Assembly: GCA_963717125.1 (NCBI GenBank)
Contig: CAVQVG010000018.1
Location: forward strand, 62,001 to 126,000
From: RYN-230 sp963717125
GTDB lineage: Bacteria > Actinomycetota > Actinomycetes > Streptosporangiales > Streptosporangiaceae
DNA: 64,000 bases
Reading direction: 5' to 3'
Both the position numbers and the translations under genes were made by a program. The notes below the pieces were generated by a model, which had not been told where the DNA came from, searched no databases, and saw only the letters and a program-made list of their open reading frames with translations. This document shows, one piece after another, positions 9,378 to 18,138 of the stretch. The first letter of the stretch is position 1; each line of letters begins with the position of its first letter.

Positions 9378-9907
9378 CTCCTGTCCTCCTCGTCGTCCTG
9401 GCCGTCCGCGCCGGGCTGGGGCGGCGGGTCGCGGAACACGATCCAGCGCATGGCGGCGTACATATAGACCATCTCGCAGCCGCTCGCCGCCGTGCGGGCC
9501 AGCTGGTAGTTCAGGCCCAGCGCGGCCAGCCCGGTGGTCACCCCGAGGATGCAGCCGAAGTAGTTGATCACCAGGACCACGGCGTACCGGGCCACCTGCG
9601 GGCCGACCGCGCCGTGCGAACGGAAGTTCAGCGATCGGTTGAGCAGATAGCCCAGCCCGGACGCGAGCAGGTAGGCCACGGTGATGCTGGCCGGCAGCGG
9701 CCAGTGCAGGCCGCTGCGCGCCGCGGTGAGCAGGGCCAGGTCCACCGGGAAGGTCACCGAGCTGATCGCGGCGAAGCCGAGCAGCCGCGGCGGGACGACC
9801 CGGCTCAGGCCGAATGGGAGCACGCGGACAGCGGCGGCCATCGCGGCACCGAACCGCTCGCCCCGGGCTGCCCTCCTGTCCGCCCGCACCTGGCGCGTGG
9901 CAATCAT
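9371..9907 (-). CDS. GtrA-family membrane protein
   Basis: 178 aa with four predicted membrane helices in the GtrA domain (about residues 42-160): LLGFAAISSVTFPVDLALL, TVAYLLASGLGYLLNRSLNF, VARYAVVLVINYFGCILGV and a C-terminal helix with YMYAAMRWIVFRDPP. The LNRxxxF motif and terminal RWxVF are characteristic. GtrA proteins are thought to flip polyprenyl-phosphate-linked sugars for cell-wall polysaccharide synthesis. No glycosyltransferase partner is adjacent. The ~40-residue basic N-terminal tail is extra to the family. Confidence 0.88.
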   Translation of the reverse strand: MIATRQVRADRRAARGERFGAAMAAAVRVLPFGLSRVVPPRLLGFAAISSVTFPVDLALLTAARSGLHWPLPASITVAYLLASGLGYLLNRSLNFRSHGAVGPQVARYAVVLVINYFGCILGVTTGLAALGLNYQLARTAASGCEMVYMYAAMRWIVFRDPPPQPGADGQDDEEDRSQ

Positions 9908-10007
9908 CCACGGCAGCCTGCCAGCCGCGGGTGACTAGCAGCGGGCCGGCGGCTAGCCAGCCGGCCAACGAGTCCCGGCTGCCAGGTGCACGCCGTACCA
10001 GCGGGGG

Positions 10008-10493
10008 CTAGCTCTGGCGGCGGGGGCGGCGGACTGGTGGGTCGCAGTCCGCTGGCTCGGCCAGGTAGCCGTCGACCAGCGTGGTCAGGGCCGCGATGAA
10101 AGCGTCGCGCTGGCGAGGCGGCAGTGCGTCGAGCACCTCCTGGTGCACCCGGTCCACGATCTCCAGGCCGGCGGCGGTGATCTGCGTGCCCCGCTCGGTG
10201 ACCCGGACCAGCCGGGCCCGCCGGTCGGCCGGCGACGGGACCCGCTCGGCGTATCCCGCCTCCTCAAGTTCGTCCAGCGTGACCACCATCGTGGTCTTGT
10301 CCAGGCCGGCCACCCGGGCCAGCTCGATCTGGGTCAGCTCGCCGGGCAGCGCGTACATCAGCACGCAGTGCCCGCGCGGGGTCAGCCCGATCTCCTGGAG
10401 TGCTTCGGTCAGCCGGGTGGCCAGCACGTAGCTGGCATGGGACAGCAGGAAGCTGATGTCAGGGACGGCCCGCTGGACCGCGTTCGCCGTCAT
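10008..10493 (-). CDS. MarR-family transcriptional regulator
   Basis: 161 aa from ATG 10493 (MTANAVQRAVPDISFLLSHA); the frame is open further upstream but that part is AT/GC-mixed promoter DNA. Winged helix: GHCVLMYALPGELTQIELAR, LDKTTMVVTLDELEEAGYAE and the wing RVPSPADRRARLVRVTERG with the conserved DRR. Probably autoregulated: inverted repeats lie just upstream of the start. No obviously co-regulated operon adjoins it; the neighbouring 10561 fragment is decayed. Confidence 0.9.
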   Translation of the reverse strand: MTANAVQRAVPDISFLLSHASYVLATRLTEALQEIGLTPRGHCVLMYALPGELTQIELARVAGLDKTTMVVTLDELEEAGYAERVPSPADRRARLVRVTERGTQITAAGLEIVDRVHQEVLDALPPRQRDAFIAALTTLVDGYLAEPADCDPPVRRPRRQS

Positions 10494-10535
10494 GACCTGA
10501 GCATACGTACATAGGTCTGTTTCGGGATAATCCCG
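10494..10535. promoter_or_regulatory. Candidate MarR operator region
   Basis: Immediately upstream of the marR-like ATG are two dyads: GACCT (10494) / AGGTC (10513) flanking an AT-rich core with TACGTA, and CGGGATAATCCCG at 10523-10535, which is a perfect 13-bp palindrome about its central A. Position and symmetry fit MarR autoregulation; no binding data. Confidence 0.35.
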
Positions 10536-10560
10536 CGGCCGGCCTATCTGAGCGGCGCGG

Positions 10561-10665
10561 TGGGCGTACCAGGCGGTCGAGTGGTACTTCCCCGGGGAGC
10601 ACCAGTCGTTCAGCGCCAATCACTACGAGAACATCTGCACCGGCAGCTACGTGCCCAGCCCGTAA
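10561..10665 (+). pseudogene. Orphan C-terminal fragment of an unidentified protein
   Basis: Thirty-four codons without a start (an in-frame TGA lies just upstream) read WAYQAVEWYFPGEHQSFSAN followed by HYENICTGSYVPSP and TAA at 10663. The composition (aromatics, Cys, no low-complexity Ala/Gly/Arg) differs from chance out-of-frame reading in this GC-rich DNA, so it looks like the tail of a formerly longer, perhaps secreted, protein. The family was not recognised. Confidence 0.35.
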
Positions 10666-10674
10666 CCGCGCGGG

Positions 10675-11325
10675 TTACTCCCGGCAGGCCTGCGCGGCCG
10701 CGCCGAACAGCAGCCGCTTGTGCGCGGCCAGCGTCCGGCGGTCCTTGGCGGCCAGGCCCGCGGCCAGTTCGATAGCCTGCGGCAGTACCAGGTCGGCGGC
10801 CACCGCCTGGTGCACGATGCCGGCCGCGGCGGCGTCCGTCCCGCCGAAACGGCGGCCAGTCAGGATGGCCTCCTGCGCCGCGCGCCGGGGCAGCTTGGCC
10901 TCCAGCACCGCGTACATCGGGCCGGTGACCGGCAGGCCCAGATCCGCCTCTGGCATGCACCAGTAGCCCCGGTCCGCGCGCATGACCGCGACGTCGTGCG
11001 CGATCGCGAGCACCGCGCCGGCCCCGAACGCGTGCCCGTTGACCGCGGCCACGGTGGGCAGTGGCAGGGTGAGCAGCCGGGCGTTGAGCTTGTTCACCCC
11101 GGCCAGGAACGCGCCCGCCTCCGGGTAGCCGGCCAGCCAGTCCAGGTCCAGGCCGTTGGTGTAGAACTTCCCCTCGCCCGTGCTGACCAGTGCGGCCGGG
11201 CCGTCGGCCGCCTCGACCTGGTCCAGCGCGGCGTGCATCGCGTCCAGCCACTCCTGGTTGAACCGGTTCTCGCCGGCCGCCATGCGCAGGATCCAGACGT
11301 CGCCGTCCCGGTCCAGACTGATCAC
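10675..11325 (-). CDS. Enoyl-CoA hydratase/isomerase-family protein
   Basis: 216 aa, crotonase fold. Oxyanion-hole segments are FYTNGLDLDWLAG and AAVNGHAFGAGAVLAIAHD; the C-terminal acidic residue of delta-isomerase members may be the Glu in WCMPEADLGLPVTGPMYAVL. The short length (~216 versus ~260) and the second Glu-lacking pattern resemble the ECI/PECI-like isomerases rather than classical hydratases. Transcribed in the same direction as the B3/4 and EamA genes upstream, but separated by 50 bp from the former. Substrate unknown. Confidence 0.87.
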   Translation of the reverse strand: MISLDRDGDVWILRMAAGENRFNQEWLDAMHAALDQVEAADGPAALVSTGEGKFYTNGLDLDWLAGYPEAGAFLAGVNKLNARLLTLPLPTVAAVNGHAFGAGAVLAIAHDVAVMRADRGYWCMPEADLGLPVTGPMYAVLEAKLPRRAAQEAILTGRRFGGTDAAAAGIVHQAVAADLVLPQAIELAAGLAAKDRRTLAAHKRLLFGAAAQACRE

Positions 11326-11375
11326 CGAGGGTCTCCTGTCCGCGCCGGGTATCCGCGGCCGGCGGCAGGCTCAGG

Positions 11376-12074
11376 TTACGGCGTGATCAGGAAGCGCGGC
11401 GCGGCTGGAGTGAGCACGGCGCCGGTAGGCGTGACGGACCACACCGCGTCAAGCTCCGCGGTGATGGCCGCGAGCAGCGCGGGCACGTCGGTGGCCGCCG
11501 ACGCGTGCAGCGCCTCCGCCACGATCAGCACGTCGGCCGTGCTGTCCTGCACGGCGGACAGGCCGCTCTGCCGGTTCGTCCAGCGGCGGGCATGCGCCTG
11601 GCCGTCCTCGTCGGCGAAGATAACCTCACCGGCGGCCGGATGCTCCACCTCGCCGGAGAACGTCAGGTACTTCTCGTCACCGGCCGCGTAGCCGCACCGC
11701 CAGGCCGGCGCTGATCTTCGCGAGGTCGAGCACGGCCACCGGGATGGCGAACGCCAGCGAGGCGGCGTTGCACAGGTTGACCAGGGGATGCAGCTGGGGC
11801 AGTGACCCTTCCTTGCGGAACCGCCGGAGCAGCGACTCGGACGCGCACCGGTACTGGGTCGGCTTGAGTCCCATCCGGGCGAACGCGCGCCGCCAGGCCC
11901 GGATCTCGGGCAGCTCGCTTTCTGTCCCCCGGCCAGCCGGGACGCGGCCACCGCGGTGAACTCGGCGGTGCGGGCCGGGACCGGGACGCCGGCCGTGATG
12001 CCGCTGGCGGCCATGACGCCGGGCACCAGGTCCGGGAAGTCCCGCCAGATCTCGGCCGAGTGCTGGAAGTACAT
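11376..12074 (-). pseudogene. B3/B4 tRNA-binding-domain protein with two compensating frameshifts
   Basis: Starts normally at ATG 12074 after GAGGTGAG (MYFQHSAEIWRDFPDLVPGV). Near 11930 a base is missing in a G run; the family sequence continues in another frame (TESELPEIRAWRRAF; MGLKPTQYRCASESLLRR; PQLHPLVNLCNAASLAFAIP). Near 11697 an extra base restores the first frame (AAGDEKYLTFSGEVEHP to the end). The conserved B3/4 core of PheT-like editing proteins thus lies in a shifted frame. The EamA gene ends 5 bp upstream. Either a dead gene or two sequence errors; the protein as read would be non-functional. Confidence 0.75.
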
Positions 12075-12078
12075 CAGC

Positions 12079-13080
12079 TCACCTCACGGTTTCGATGTCC
12101 CGGGCAGGCCGGGCGGTTTCGTGCGGCCGTCCGGACGAGCGGGACCGCAGGCCGAGGGCCAGCCCGGCCAGGACCACGGCGACGCCCGCCCAGACCAGCG
12201 GCCGTGGGGCCGGGCCGCCCAGCAGGATCCCGGTGGCCGCGGCGGCGATCGGCGCCACGCCACCGAGCAGGCCGGCCCGGCCGGCGCCCAGCCGGCCGAC
12301 CGCCGAGTACCACAGCACGAACGCTACGGCCGTGATGACAGCAAGGTAGCCGACCGCGAGCCAGTCCTCCGGGCGGAGCCGGGTAACGGCGGCCGGCCCG
12401 TCGTGCATCAGCCCGGCCCCGCCGTAAATGATGGCCGCGATCCAGGTGGCGTGCACCGAGACCCCCCATGGGCCGTGCCGGCCGAGCACCGGCATGGCCA
12501 GCAGGGTGAACGCGGCATCGCAGCCACACACCACGGCGGCCCAGGCCACCCCGGCCGCGTCGGTCCGGCCCAGGCCGGTGACCACCGCCGCCCCGCAGGT
12601 CACCACCAGCGCGGCGGCCAACCCGGCCCGGCCCGGGCGGATCCGGTCGGCGAGCGGACCGAGCACGGCCAGCAGCGGCGGGACACAGGCCACGGCCACG
12701 CCGAGCACGGCCGGCTCGGCGTGCCCGGACCCTTGCACCAGAGCGATGTTGAACAGCACCAGCCCGGTCAGCGCGACGCCGCAGAGCCAGAGCCATTCGG
12801 TGCCCCGCGGCCTGGCCACCCGCTGGCCAGCCACCCGGGCGAACAGCACCAGCAGCAGGCAGGCGACCGCGTACCGCACCGCCTCGGCGGTGAGCATCGG
12901 CGCGGTGGCCAGCACCGCCGAGATGGCCACGCTCCCGCCCACCATGGCGATCGCGGCCACACCCATGGCCACCGCGCCCGCCGTGACCGGGGCAGCCGGT
13001 CCCGGGGCACGGGTAGCGCGCGGCCCGGCTGTGGGGGGCCGGTCGCGGGTGGCGGTACGGAGTTCGGGCACGACGGCCAC
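12079..13080 (-). CDS. EamA/DMT-family exporter
   Basis: 333 aa, GTG start, with about ten membrane helices from residue 33 on in two EamA repeats (TAGAVAMGVAAIAMVGGSVA; PMLTAEAVRYAVACLLLVLF; GLVLFNIALVQGSGHAEPAV in the first, AAALVVTCGAAVVTGLG onward in the second). The family exports amino acids or metabolites. It is divergent, with a 57-bp shared promoter region, from a MocR regulator gene that begins at 13138; that layout strongly suggests control by MocR. The basic C-terminal tail follows the last helix. Confidence 0.9.
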   Translation of the reverse strand: MAVVPELRTATRDRPPTAGPRATRAPGPAAPVTAGAVAMGVAAIAMVGGSVAISAVLATAPMLTAEAVRYAVACLLLVLFARVAGQRVARPRGTEWLWLCGVALTGLVLFNIALVQGSGHAEPAVLGVAVACVPPLLAVLGPLADRIRPGRAGLAAALVVTCGAAVVTGLGRTDAAGVAWAAVVCGCDAAFTLLAMPVLGRHGPWGVSVHATWIAAIIYGGAGLMHDGPAAVTRLRPEDWLAVGYLAVITAVAFVLWYSAVGRLGAGRAGLLGGVAPIAAAATGILLGGPAPRPLVWAGVAVVLAGLALGLRSRSSGRPHETARPARDIETVR

Positions 13081-13089
13081 GCTAGGGCC

Positions 13090-13137
13090 AGAATGGTCCG
13101 GCTAACAGAACCATTGAACCGGCTCTATAGTGGACCA
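13090..13137. promoter_or_regulatory. Divergent EamA/MocR promoter, probably leaderless for MocR
   Basis: The gap contains GGTCCGG (13095) and CCGG/GGACC (13119-13135) as dyad elements and AATGGT/ACCATT flanking GGCT. TATAGT at 13126-13131 is a good -10 element whose expected start point falls on the ATG at 13138, so the regulator mRNA is probably leaderless. The TGGACC repeats overlapping the -10 are plausible MocR sites. Confidence 0.5.
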
Positions 13138-14700
13138 ATGTCTGCCGCTGACCGCGCCGGGGAGTCCGCCGGCCGCCGCGCACCGGCCGGGGCGGACTTC
13201 CTCCAGCTCGATCCGGCGACCGCCCCGGCCCGCGGGCTGACCAGCTGGCTGGCGGGCGCGCTGCGGGCCGGCATCCGCGACGGCCGGCTGCCCGCCGGCG
13301 CGGTGCTGCCGGCGACCCGGCTGCTGGCCGGTGATCTCGGCGTGTCCCGCGGTGTGATCGTCGAGGCATACCAGCGGCTCACCGACGAGGGCCTGGTCAG
13401 CGCGCGGCAGGGGGCCGGGACCACGGTGCTGCCGCGCACCCCGTCGCCCGATCCGGCCGCCGCCCCGCCCGCCGCCCCGCCCGCCGCCGTGCCCAGCCCG
13501 GGCCGTGCCGCGCCTGCCGCTCAGGCCACCCCACTGCGCACGCCGACCGGCACCCCCGCGGTGCTGGAGCTGCCCCGGCAGTGGCGGGCGCACGCGGAGC
13601 TCGACCTGTCCCCGGGCGTGCCGGACCTGTCCGCGTTCCCCCGCGCCGCCTGGCTGCGCGCCGAACGAACCGTGCTGGCCAGCGCCAGCGCGGCCGATCT
13701 GGGTTACGGCGACCCGCGGGGCAGCGAGCGGCTGCGCACCGAGCTGACCGGCTGGCTGGCCCGCACCCGGGGCATCCGGGCGCAGCCTGACGCGATCATC
13801 ATCGTGGCGGGCGTTGCACAGGCCATGGCGCTGCTCGCCCAGCGGTTGCGGGCCGCGGGCCTCAGCCGGATCGGGGTGGAGGACCCCGGCTCCCGCGGGG
13901 CGCGGGACGAGCTGGCGCACTGGGGCCTGCGGTCAGTGCCGGTCCCGGTGGACGAGCACGGCCTGGACGTGGCCGCGCTGGCCCGCAGCGGCGCGCGGGC
14001 CGTGCTGCTCACCCCTGCGCACCAGTTCCCCACCGGGGTCGTGCTGGCCCCGCCGCGCCGCCGCGCCCTGCTGGACTGGGCCGCGGTCGGCGGCCTGGTC
14101 ATCGAGGACGACTACGACGCGGAGTACCGATACGACCGGGCCCCGGTCCCCGCCGTGCAGGCGTCCGGCCCGGACCGGGTCGCCTACACCGGCAGCACGT
14201 CCAAGACGCTAGCCCCGGGCATGCGGCTGGGCTGGCTGATCCCGCCGGCCCGGCTGCACGCCGACCTGGTCGCCGCCAAACACGCCAGTGACCTGGGCAG
14301 CCCGGCGCTGCCCCAGCTCGTGCTGGCCCAGCTCATCGCCAGCGGCGAGCTGGACCGGCACGTCCGCCAGGTCCGCGCCCGGCAGCGCGGCCGCCGCGAC
14401 ACGCTGCTGGCCGCGCTCCGCGAGCAGCTGCCGGGCGCCCGGGTACAGGGCGTCCCGGCCGGGCTGCACCTGCTGATCACGTTCCCGGACCTGCCCGCAG
14501 GGCCCGACGACACCGGGCCTGACGACACCGAGCTGGCCAGCCGGCTCCAGCAGGACGGCGTGCTGGTGCACCCGCTGTCCTGGCACCGGGTGGCCAGCGG
14601 GCCGCCGGGCGTCGTCCTCGGTTACGCGGCGCACTCACCGGATCAGCTCCGGGACGCGGCCGGCCGGATCGCCCGAGCGGTCCGCGCCTGGGCATCCTGA
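13138..14700 (+). CDS. MocR-family regulator (GntR HTH + aminotransferase-like domain)
   Basis: 520 aa from ATG 13138. The GntR winged helix is at about residues 22-100 (RDGRLPAGAVLPATRLLAGD; LGVSRGVIVEAYQRLTDEGL), then a Pro/Ala linker and a fold-type-I PLP domain with VIEDDYDAEYRYDR and the PLP lysine in YTGSTSKTLAPGMRLGW. Such PdxR/GabR-like proteins sense PLP or an amino-acid aldimine. The divergent EamA exporter is the likely target. Longer upstream readings are chance extension through the antisense of eamA. Confidence 0.93.
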   Translation: MSAADRAGESAGRRAPAGADFLQLDPATAPARGLTSWLAGALRAGIRDGRLPAGAVLPATRLLAGDLGVSRGVIVEAYQRLTDEGLVSARQGAGTTVLPRTPSPDPAAAPPAAPPAAVPSPGRAAPAAQATPLRTPTGTPAVLELPRQWRAHAELDLSPGVPDLSAFPRAAWLRAERTVLASASAADLGYGDPRGSERLRTELTGWLARTRGIRAQPDAIIIVAGVAQAMALLAQRLRAAGLSRIGVEDPGSRGARDELAHWGLRSVPVPVDEHGLDVAALARSGARAVLLTPAHQFPTGVVLAPPRRRALLDWAAVGGLVIEDDYDAEYRYDRAPVPAVQASGPDRVAYTGSTSKTLAPGMRLGWLIPPARLHADLVAAKHASDLGSPALPQLVLAQLIASGELDRHVRQVRARQRGRRDTLLAALREQLPGARVQGVPAGLHLLITFPDLPAGPDDTGPDDTELASRLQQDGVLVHPLSWHRVASGPPGVVLGYAAHSPDQLRDAAGRIARAVRAWAS

Positions 14701-14747
14701 CCGCGCGGGCGGCACGCGGCGGAGGGAGATTGGACCATACTCAGGAC

Positions 14748-15503
14748 ATGGCTGTGCACGTGGTGCGCTACGGCGACCAGCCGGATCTGTGGGCGCAGAT
14801 CGCCGGGCTGACCGGGGACGTATGGCCGGAGTACAACACCCACGGCGACGAGCTCAACCGGTACTGGGGGCAGCTCTACGACGTGTTCCCGGAGTATCAG
14901 TTCGTGCTCGTCGACACTGACTCCGGAGAAGTACTGGCCGAGGGCCACACGATCCCGGTGGCCTGGGACGGCACCGAAGCCGGCCTCGGGCCGGGCATCG
15001 ACGCGACGATCGCGGGCGGCTTCGCGCTCCGGTCGGCGGGCGGCCAGCCCACGGCCGTGTGCGCGCTGGCCGCCGAGATCCCGCCGCGCAATCAGGGCCG
15101 CCGGCTGTCCGGCGTGCTGCTCCAGGGCATGGCCGGGCTGGCCCGGGAGGCCGGCCTGGGCTCGCTGATCGCCCCGGTCCGGCCCAACCTCAAGGAGCGG
15201 TACCCGACCATCCCGATCGAGCGGTACGCCTGCTGGGTGCGCGGCGACGGCACCCCGTTCGACCCGTGGGTCCGGGTGCACACGGGGATGGGGGCGCGGA
15301 CCGGCCCGGCGATTCCGCGCTCGCTGCACATCACCGGTTCGGTAGCGGAGTGGGAGTCGTGGACCGGGATGCGCTTCCCGGACACCGGCGACTACGTGTT
15401 CCCGGCCGGGCTGGCCACCGTGCACATCGACCGGGATACCGGCACCGGCGACTACTGGGAACCCAACATCTGGCTGATCCACGAGGTGCAGCCGGAGCAA
15501 TGA
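14748..15503 (+). CDS. GNAT-like acetyltransferase, uncharacterised
   Basis: 251 aa from ATG 14748 (MAVHVVRYGDQPDLWAQIAG); a TTG at 14730 sits 4 nt behind GGAGG and may be the true start (257 aa). The middle (ALAAEIPPRNQGRRLSGVLL, then QGMAGLAREAGLGSLIAPVR) resembles motif A of GNATs and then a PNLKERYPTIPIERY segment seen in large actinobacterial acetyltransferase-like proteins. C-terminal beta-rich part is unassigned. Its stop overlaps the start of a 49-aa ORF (ATGA). Confidence 0.7.
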   Translation: MAVHVVRYGDQPDLWAQIAGLTGDVWPEYNTHGDELNRYWGQLYDVFPEYQFVLVDTDSGEVLAEGHTIPVAWDGTEAGLGPGIDATIAGGFALRSAGGQPTAVCALAAEIPPRNQGRRLSGVLLQGMAGLAREAGLGSLIAPVRPNLKERYPTIPIERYACWVRGDGTPFDPWVRVHTGMGARTGPAIPRSLHITGSVAEWESWTGMRFPDTGDYVFPAGLATVHIDRDTGTGDYWEPNIWLIHEVQPEQ

Positions 15504-15649
15504 CCGACGGTGCGGACGCGGCGTTCTGCGCGAAGACGCTGCTCGACCGGGCCGGCCTGCGCGGCGTCGACGCGATCCTGGCCGGCCTCACCGCCGAACC
15601 TGCCGCCCTGCTCAGCGCCGTCGGCCAGGCGGAAGCTCGGCTCGGCTAG
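15500..15649 (+). CDS. Small 49-aa protein, translationally coupled
   Basis: ATG at 15500 overlaps the TGA of the acetyltransferase gene (ATGA) and the ORF ends at TAG 15647, 30 bp before the GTG of the large ATPase gene. The predicted peptide is mostly helical (AFCAKTLLDRAGLRGVDAIL; AALLSAVGQAEARLG). No recognised family. The tight coupling and clean codon pattern support a real gene; it could be a partner of either neighbour. Confidence 0.5.
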   Translation: MTDGADAAFCAKTLLDRAGLRGVDAILAGLTAEPAALLSAVGQAEARLG

Positions 15650-15679
15650 CCTGGGGCAGCCCAGCCGAGGAGGCAGCCG

Positions 15680-18130
15680 GTGCCAGCCGATTACGCGAAG
15701 ATCCGGGACGAGAACATCGCCCGGTACGGCTGGGACACGGCCGTGCTCGACCTGCTCGGGCACCTGTACAGCGAGCGCACCCATTTCATCTACGAGCTGA
15801 TCCAGAACGCCGAGGACGCCGGCGCGACCGAGCTCGCGTTCGAGCTGTCCGGCGACAGGCTGGAGGTCCGGCACGACGGCCGGCCGTTCACCGAGGACGA
15901 CGTCCGCGGCATCTGCGGGGTGGCCCGGACCACGAAGTCCGCGGACCTGACCACGATCGGGCAGTTCGGCATCGGCTTCAAGGCGGTGTACGCGTACACC
16001 CGGACCCCGCGCGTGTACAGCCGCGGCGAGCACTTCCGGATCGACAACTACGTCCGCCCAGCCGCGGTGGACCCGCTGGACGAGGCCGGGTCAGGCACCC
16101 TGTTCGTGTTCCCGTTCGACCACGACAGCGTCCCCGCGGACGTCGCCGTCGCGGAGATCTCCGCCGCGCTGAACGCCCTCGATCCCGGCATCCTGCTGTT
16201 CCTGCGCGGCATCACCCGGATCCGCGTCGGCGGCGCCGGGGTCACCGAGTCGATGATCGAGCGGCGCACCGAACCCGGCCCGGGCGCGCGCCGCCGGGTC
16301 AGGCTGTCCAAGGGGCAGCGCACCGAGGACTGGCTGGTCTGGGCGCGCCCGCTGGACCACCTGGGCCACGCCGGGCACCAGGTCGAGGTCGCGTTCCAGA
16401 TCGCCGCCCAGATCGTGGCCCAGGCCAGTGCCCCGCTCGCCGTCTACTTCCCGACCGAGAAGGAGACCTCCCTCGGATTCCTGGTCCAGGGCCCATATCG
16501 CACAACGCCGGCCCGGGACAATGTGCCGGAGCATGACCCGGCCAACCAGGCGCTGGTCGGGGAGACCGCGGTGCTGCTCACCGACGTGCTCGCGGACCTG
16601 CGGGCCAGCGGGCTGCTCACGGTGGACGCGCTGCAGGCGCTGCCGCTGGACGCGGCCCGGTTCCCGGCCGGCTCGATGTTCCGCCCACTGTTCGACGCGG
16701 TGCGCGCGGCGCTGGCAAGGACGGACCTGATCCCGGCCGCGGGCGGCGGGCACCGCGCCGCGCGGGACGTGCGGCTGTGCGGCGAGGCGGCGCTGCGCGA
16801 CCTGCTCGACCCCCAGCAACTGGGCCTGCTGCTGGCGGCCGGCCAGCCGGTGTGGTTCACCGACCAGGCCATTACCGAGACCGCGACCCCGCTGCTGTGG
16901 CGATACTTCCGCGCGGAGATCGGCCTCCAGGTGCTCAGCCCAGAGGACTTCGCCGCGCGGCTGGGCGGCGAGTTCCTCTCGGCCCAGGCCGATGCGTGGA
17001 TCACGAGGCTGTACGCGTTCCTCGATGGGTACCCGTCGCTGTGCCGGGCGGGCGGCCCGGCCCGGGACAAGCCGATCATCCGGCTCGAGGACGGCAGCCA
17101 GGTCGGGGCGTTCGGCCCGGCGGGTCAGCCGGCGGTGTACCTGCCCGGCCCGGCCGGGACCGGGCTGCGCACCGTGCGGCGCGTGATCGCCGAGGTGCCC
17201 GCGGCCCGGCATTTCCTGGCCGGGCTCGGCCTGACCGAGCCGGACCTGGTGGCCGAGGTGCTGGACAGCATCCTGCCCCGCTACGACGGCCTGGACGTGG
17301 CCCAGCTGGACGCGGCCCAGCACGCCGCCGACCTGGAGTGCATCATGATGGCGCTGGACCAGGCGCCGGCTGGCAGCCGGCCACGGCTGCTCGACCAGCT
17401 CCAGCAGACCGCGTTCCTGGTCGGCGAGAACGCGAGTACGGGCGTTACGACAATGAAGCCGCCGGGGGAGCTGTACCAGCGCAGCCGGGAGCTGGAGGCG
17501 TACTTCGACGGGAACCCGGACGTCTGGTTCGCGGGGGACGGGTACGGGCCGTGGCTGATGCAGCTGCGGGAGATGGGGGTGCGGCCGGAGGTGCGGCCGC
17601 GGGCCCGCGCCGCGGACGCGCTGGGGTACGTGGTGACCGCGGACGAGTTTGCCCGGCACGAGCGCGGGGTGGCCGGGTTCGACCCGGGGGCGGAGCTGGA
17701 CGGGCTGGATTTCGCGCTGCGCCATCCGGGGCACGCCCGGTCGGAGTACGTGTGGAACATGCTGCTGGCGCCGCACCGGGCGCTGGTCGCCGGGGTGGTG
17801 GAGAAGTCGGTGCACGACGGGTTCCGGGACGCCAGCCGGGAGACCGTCCGGTCGGTCTTGGGCGCGGCGGCCGCGCACGAGGCGTGGCTACCGGGGCCGG
17901 ACGGGAGGTTCCGCCGCCCAGGCGAGTTGTCGCTCGACGACCTGCCGCCGACCTACCGGCGGGACGAGACGCTGGCCCGGGCGCTGGACATGAGCCAGCC
18001 CGCGGTGGCCGAGGCGGCCCGGCAGCTCGGCGTCCCGCCGGACGTGCTGTGGGGCCTCAGCGCCCACCCCGACCTGGTCGCGATGCTGCAGCGCGAGCTC
18101 GCTAGCCGGTCTAGCGGGGGCGCTCTCTAA
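15680..18130 (+). CDS. Sacsin/NOV-type Hsp90-like ATPase
   Basis: 816 aa; GTG start with GAGGAGG 7-8 nt upstream. N-terminal Bergerat-fold ATPase: N-box FIYELIQNAEDAGATELAF, G1-like VRHDGRPFTEDDVRGI, G2 TIGQFGIGFKAVYAYTRTP, within residues 20-150. This is the sacsin N-terminal type, shared with plant NO VEIN and bacterial proteins often found in defence or restriction neighbourhoods. The remaining ~650 residues have no recognisable endonuclease or DUF3883 domain, so it may be a short form or act with a separate partner. A hairpin terminator follows directly. Biological role is not established. Confidence 0.8.
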   Translation: MPADYAKIRDENIARYGWDTAVLDLLGHLYSERTHFIYELIQNAEDAGATELAFELSGDRLEVRHDGRPFTEDDVRGICGVARTTKSADLTTIGQFGIGFKAVYAYTRTPRVYSRGEHFRIDNYVRPAAVDPLDEAGSGTLFVFPFDHDSVPADVAVAEISAALNALDPGILLFLRGITRIRVGGAGVTESMIERRTEPGPGARRRVRLSKGQRTEDWLVWARPLDHLGHAGHQVEVAFQIAAQIVAQASAPLAVYFPTEKETSLGFLVQGPYRTTPARDNVPEHDPANQALVGETAVLLTDVLADLRASGLLTVDALQALPLDAARFPAGSMFRPLFDAVRAALARTDLIPAAGGGHRAARDVRLCGEAALRDLLDPQQLGLLLAAGQPVWFTDQAITETATPLLWRYFRAEIGLQVLSPEDFAARLGGEFLSAQADAWITRLYAFLDGYPSLCRAGGPARDKPIIRLEDGSQVGAFGPAGQPAVYLPGPAGTGLRTVRRVIAEVPAARHFLAGLGLTEPDLVAEVLDSILPRYDGLDVAQLDAAQHAADLECIMMALDQAPAGSRPRLLDQLQQTAFLVGENASTGVTTMKPPGELYQRSRELEAYFDGNPDVWFAGDGYGPWLMQLREMGVRPEVRPRARAADALGYVVTADEFARHERGVAGFDPGAELDGLDFALRHPGHARSEYVWNMLLAPHRALVAGVVEKSVHDGFRDASRETVRSVLGAAAAHEAWLPGPDGRFRRPGELSLDDLPPTYRRDETLARALDMSQPAVAEAARQLGVPPDVLWGLSAHPDLVAMLQRELASRSSGGAL

Positions 18131-18138
18131 GGGCAGGC

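Noticed and set aside
11956..13137. N-terminal extension of the MocR gene by about 390 codons
   Set aside because: The extension is antisense to the EamA gene and low-complexity; the ATG at 13138 starts exactly at the GntR domain.
16091..17878. Long antisense open frame opposite the Hsp90-like ATPase gene
   Set aside because: Same compositional effect; no start signal, domain or neighbour supports it.
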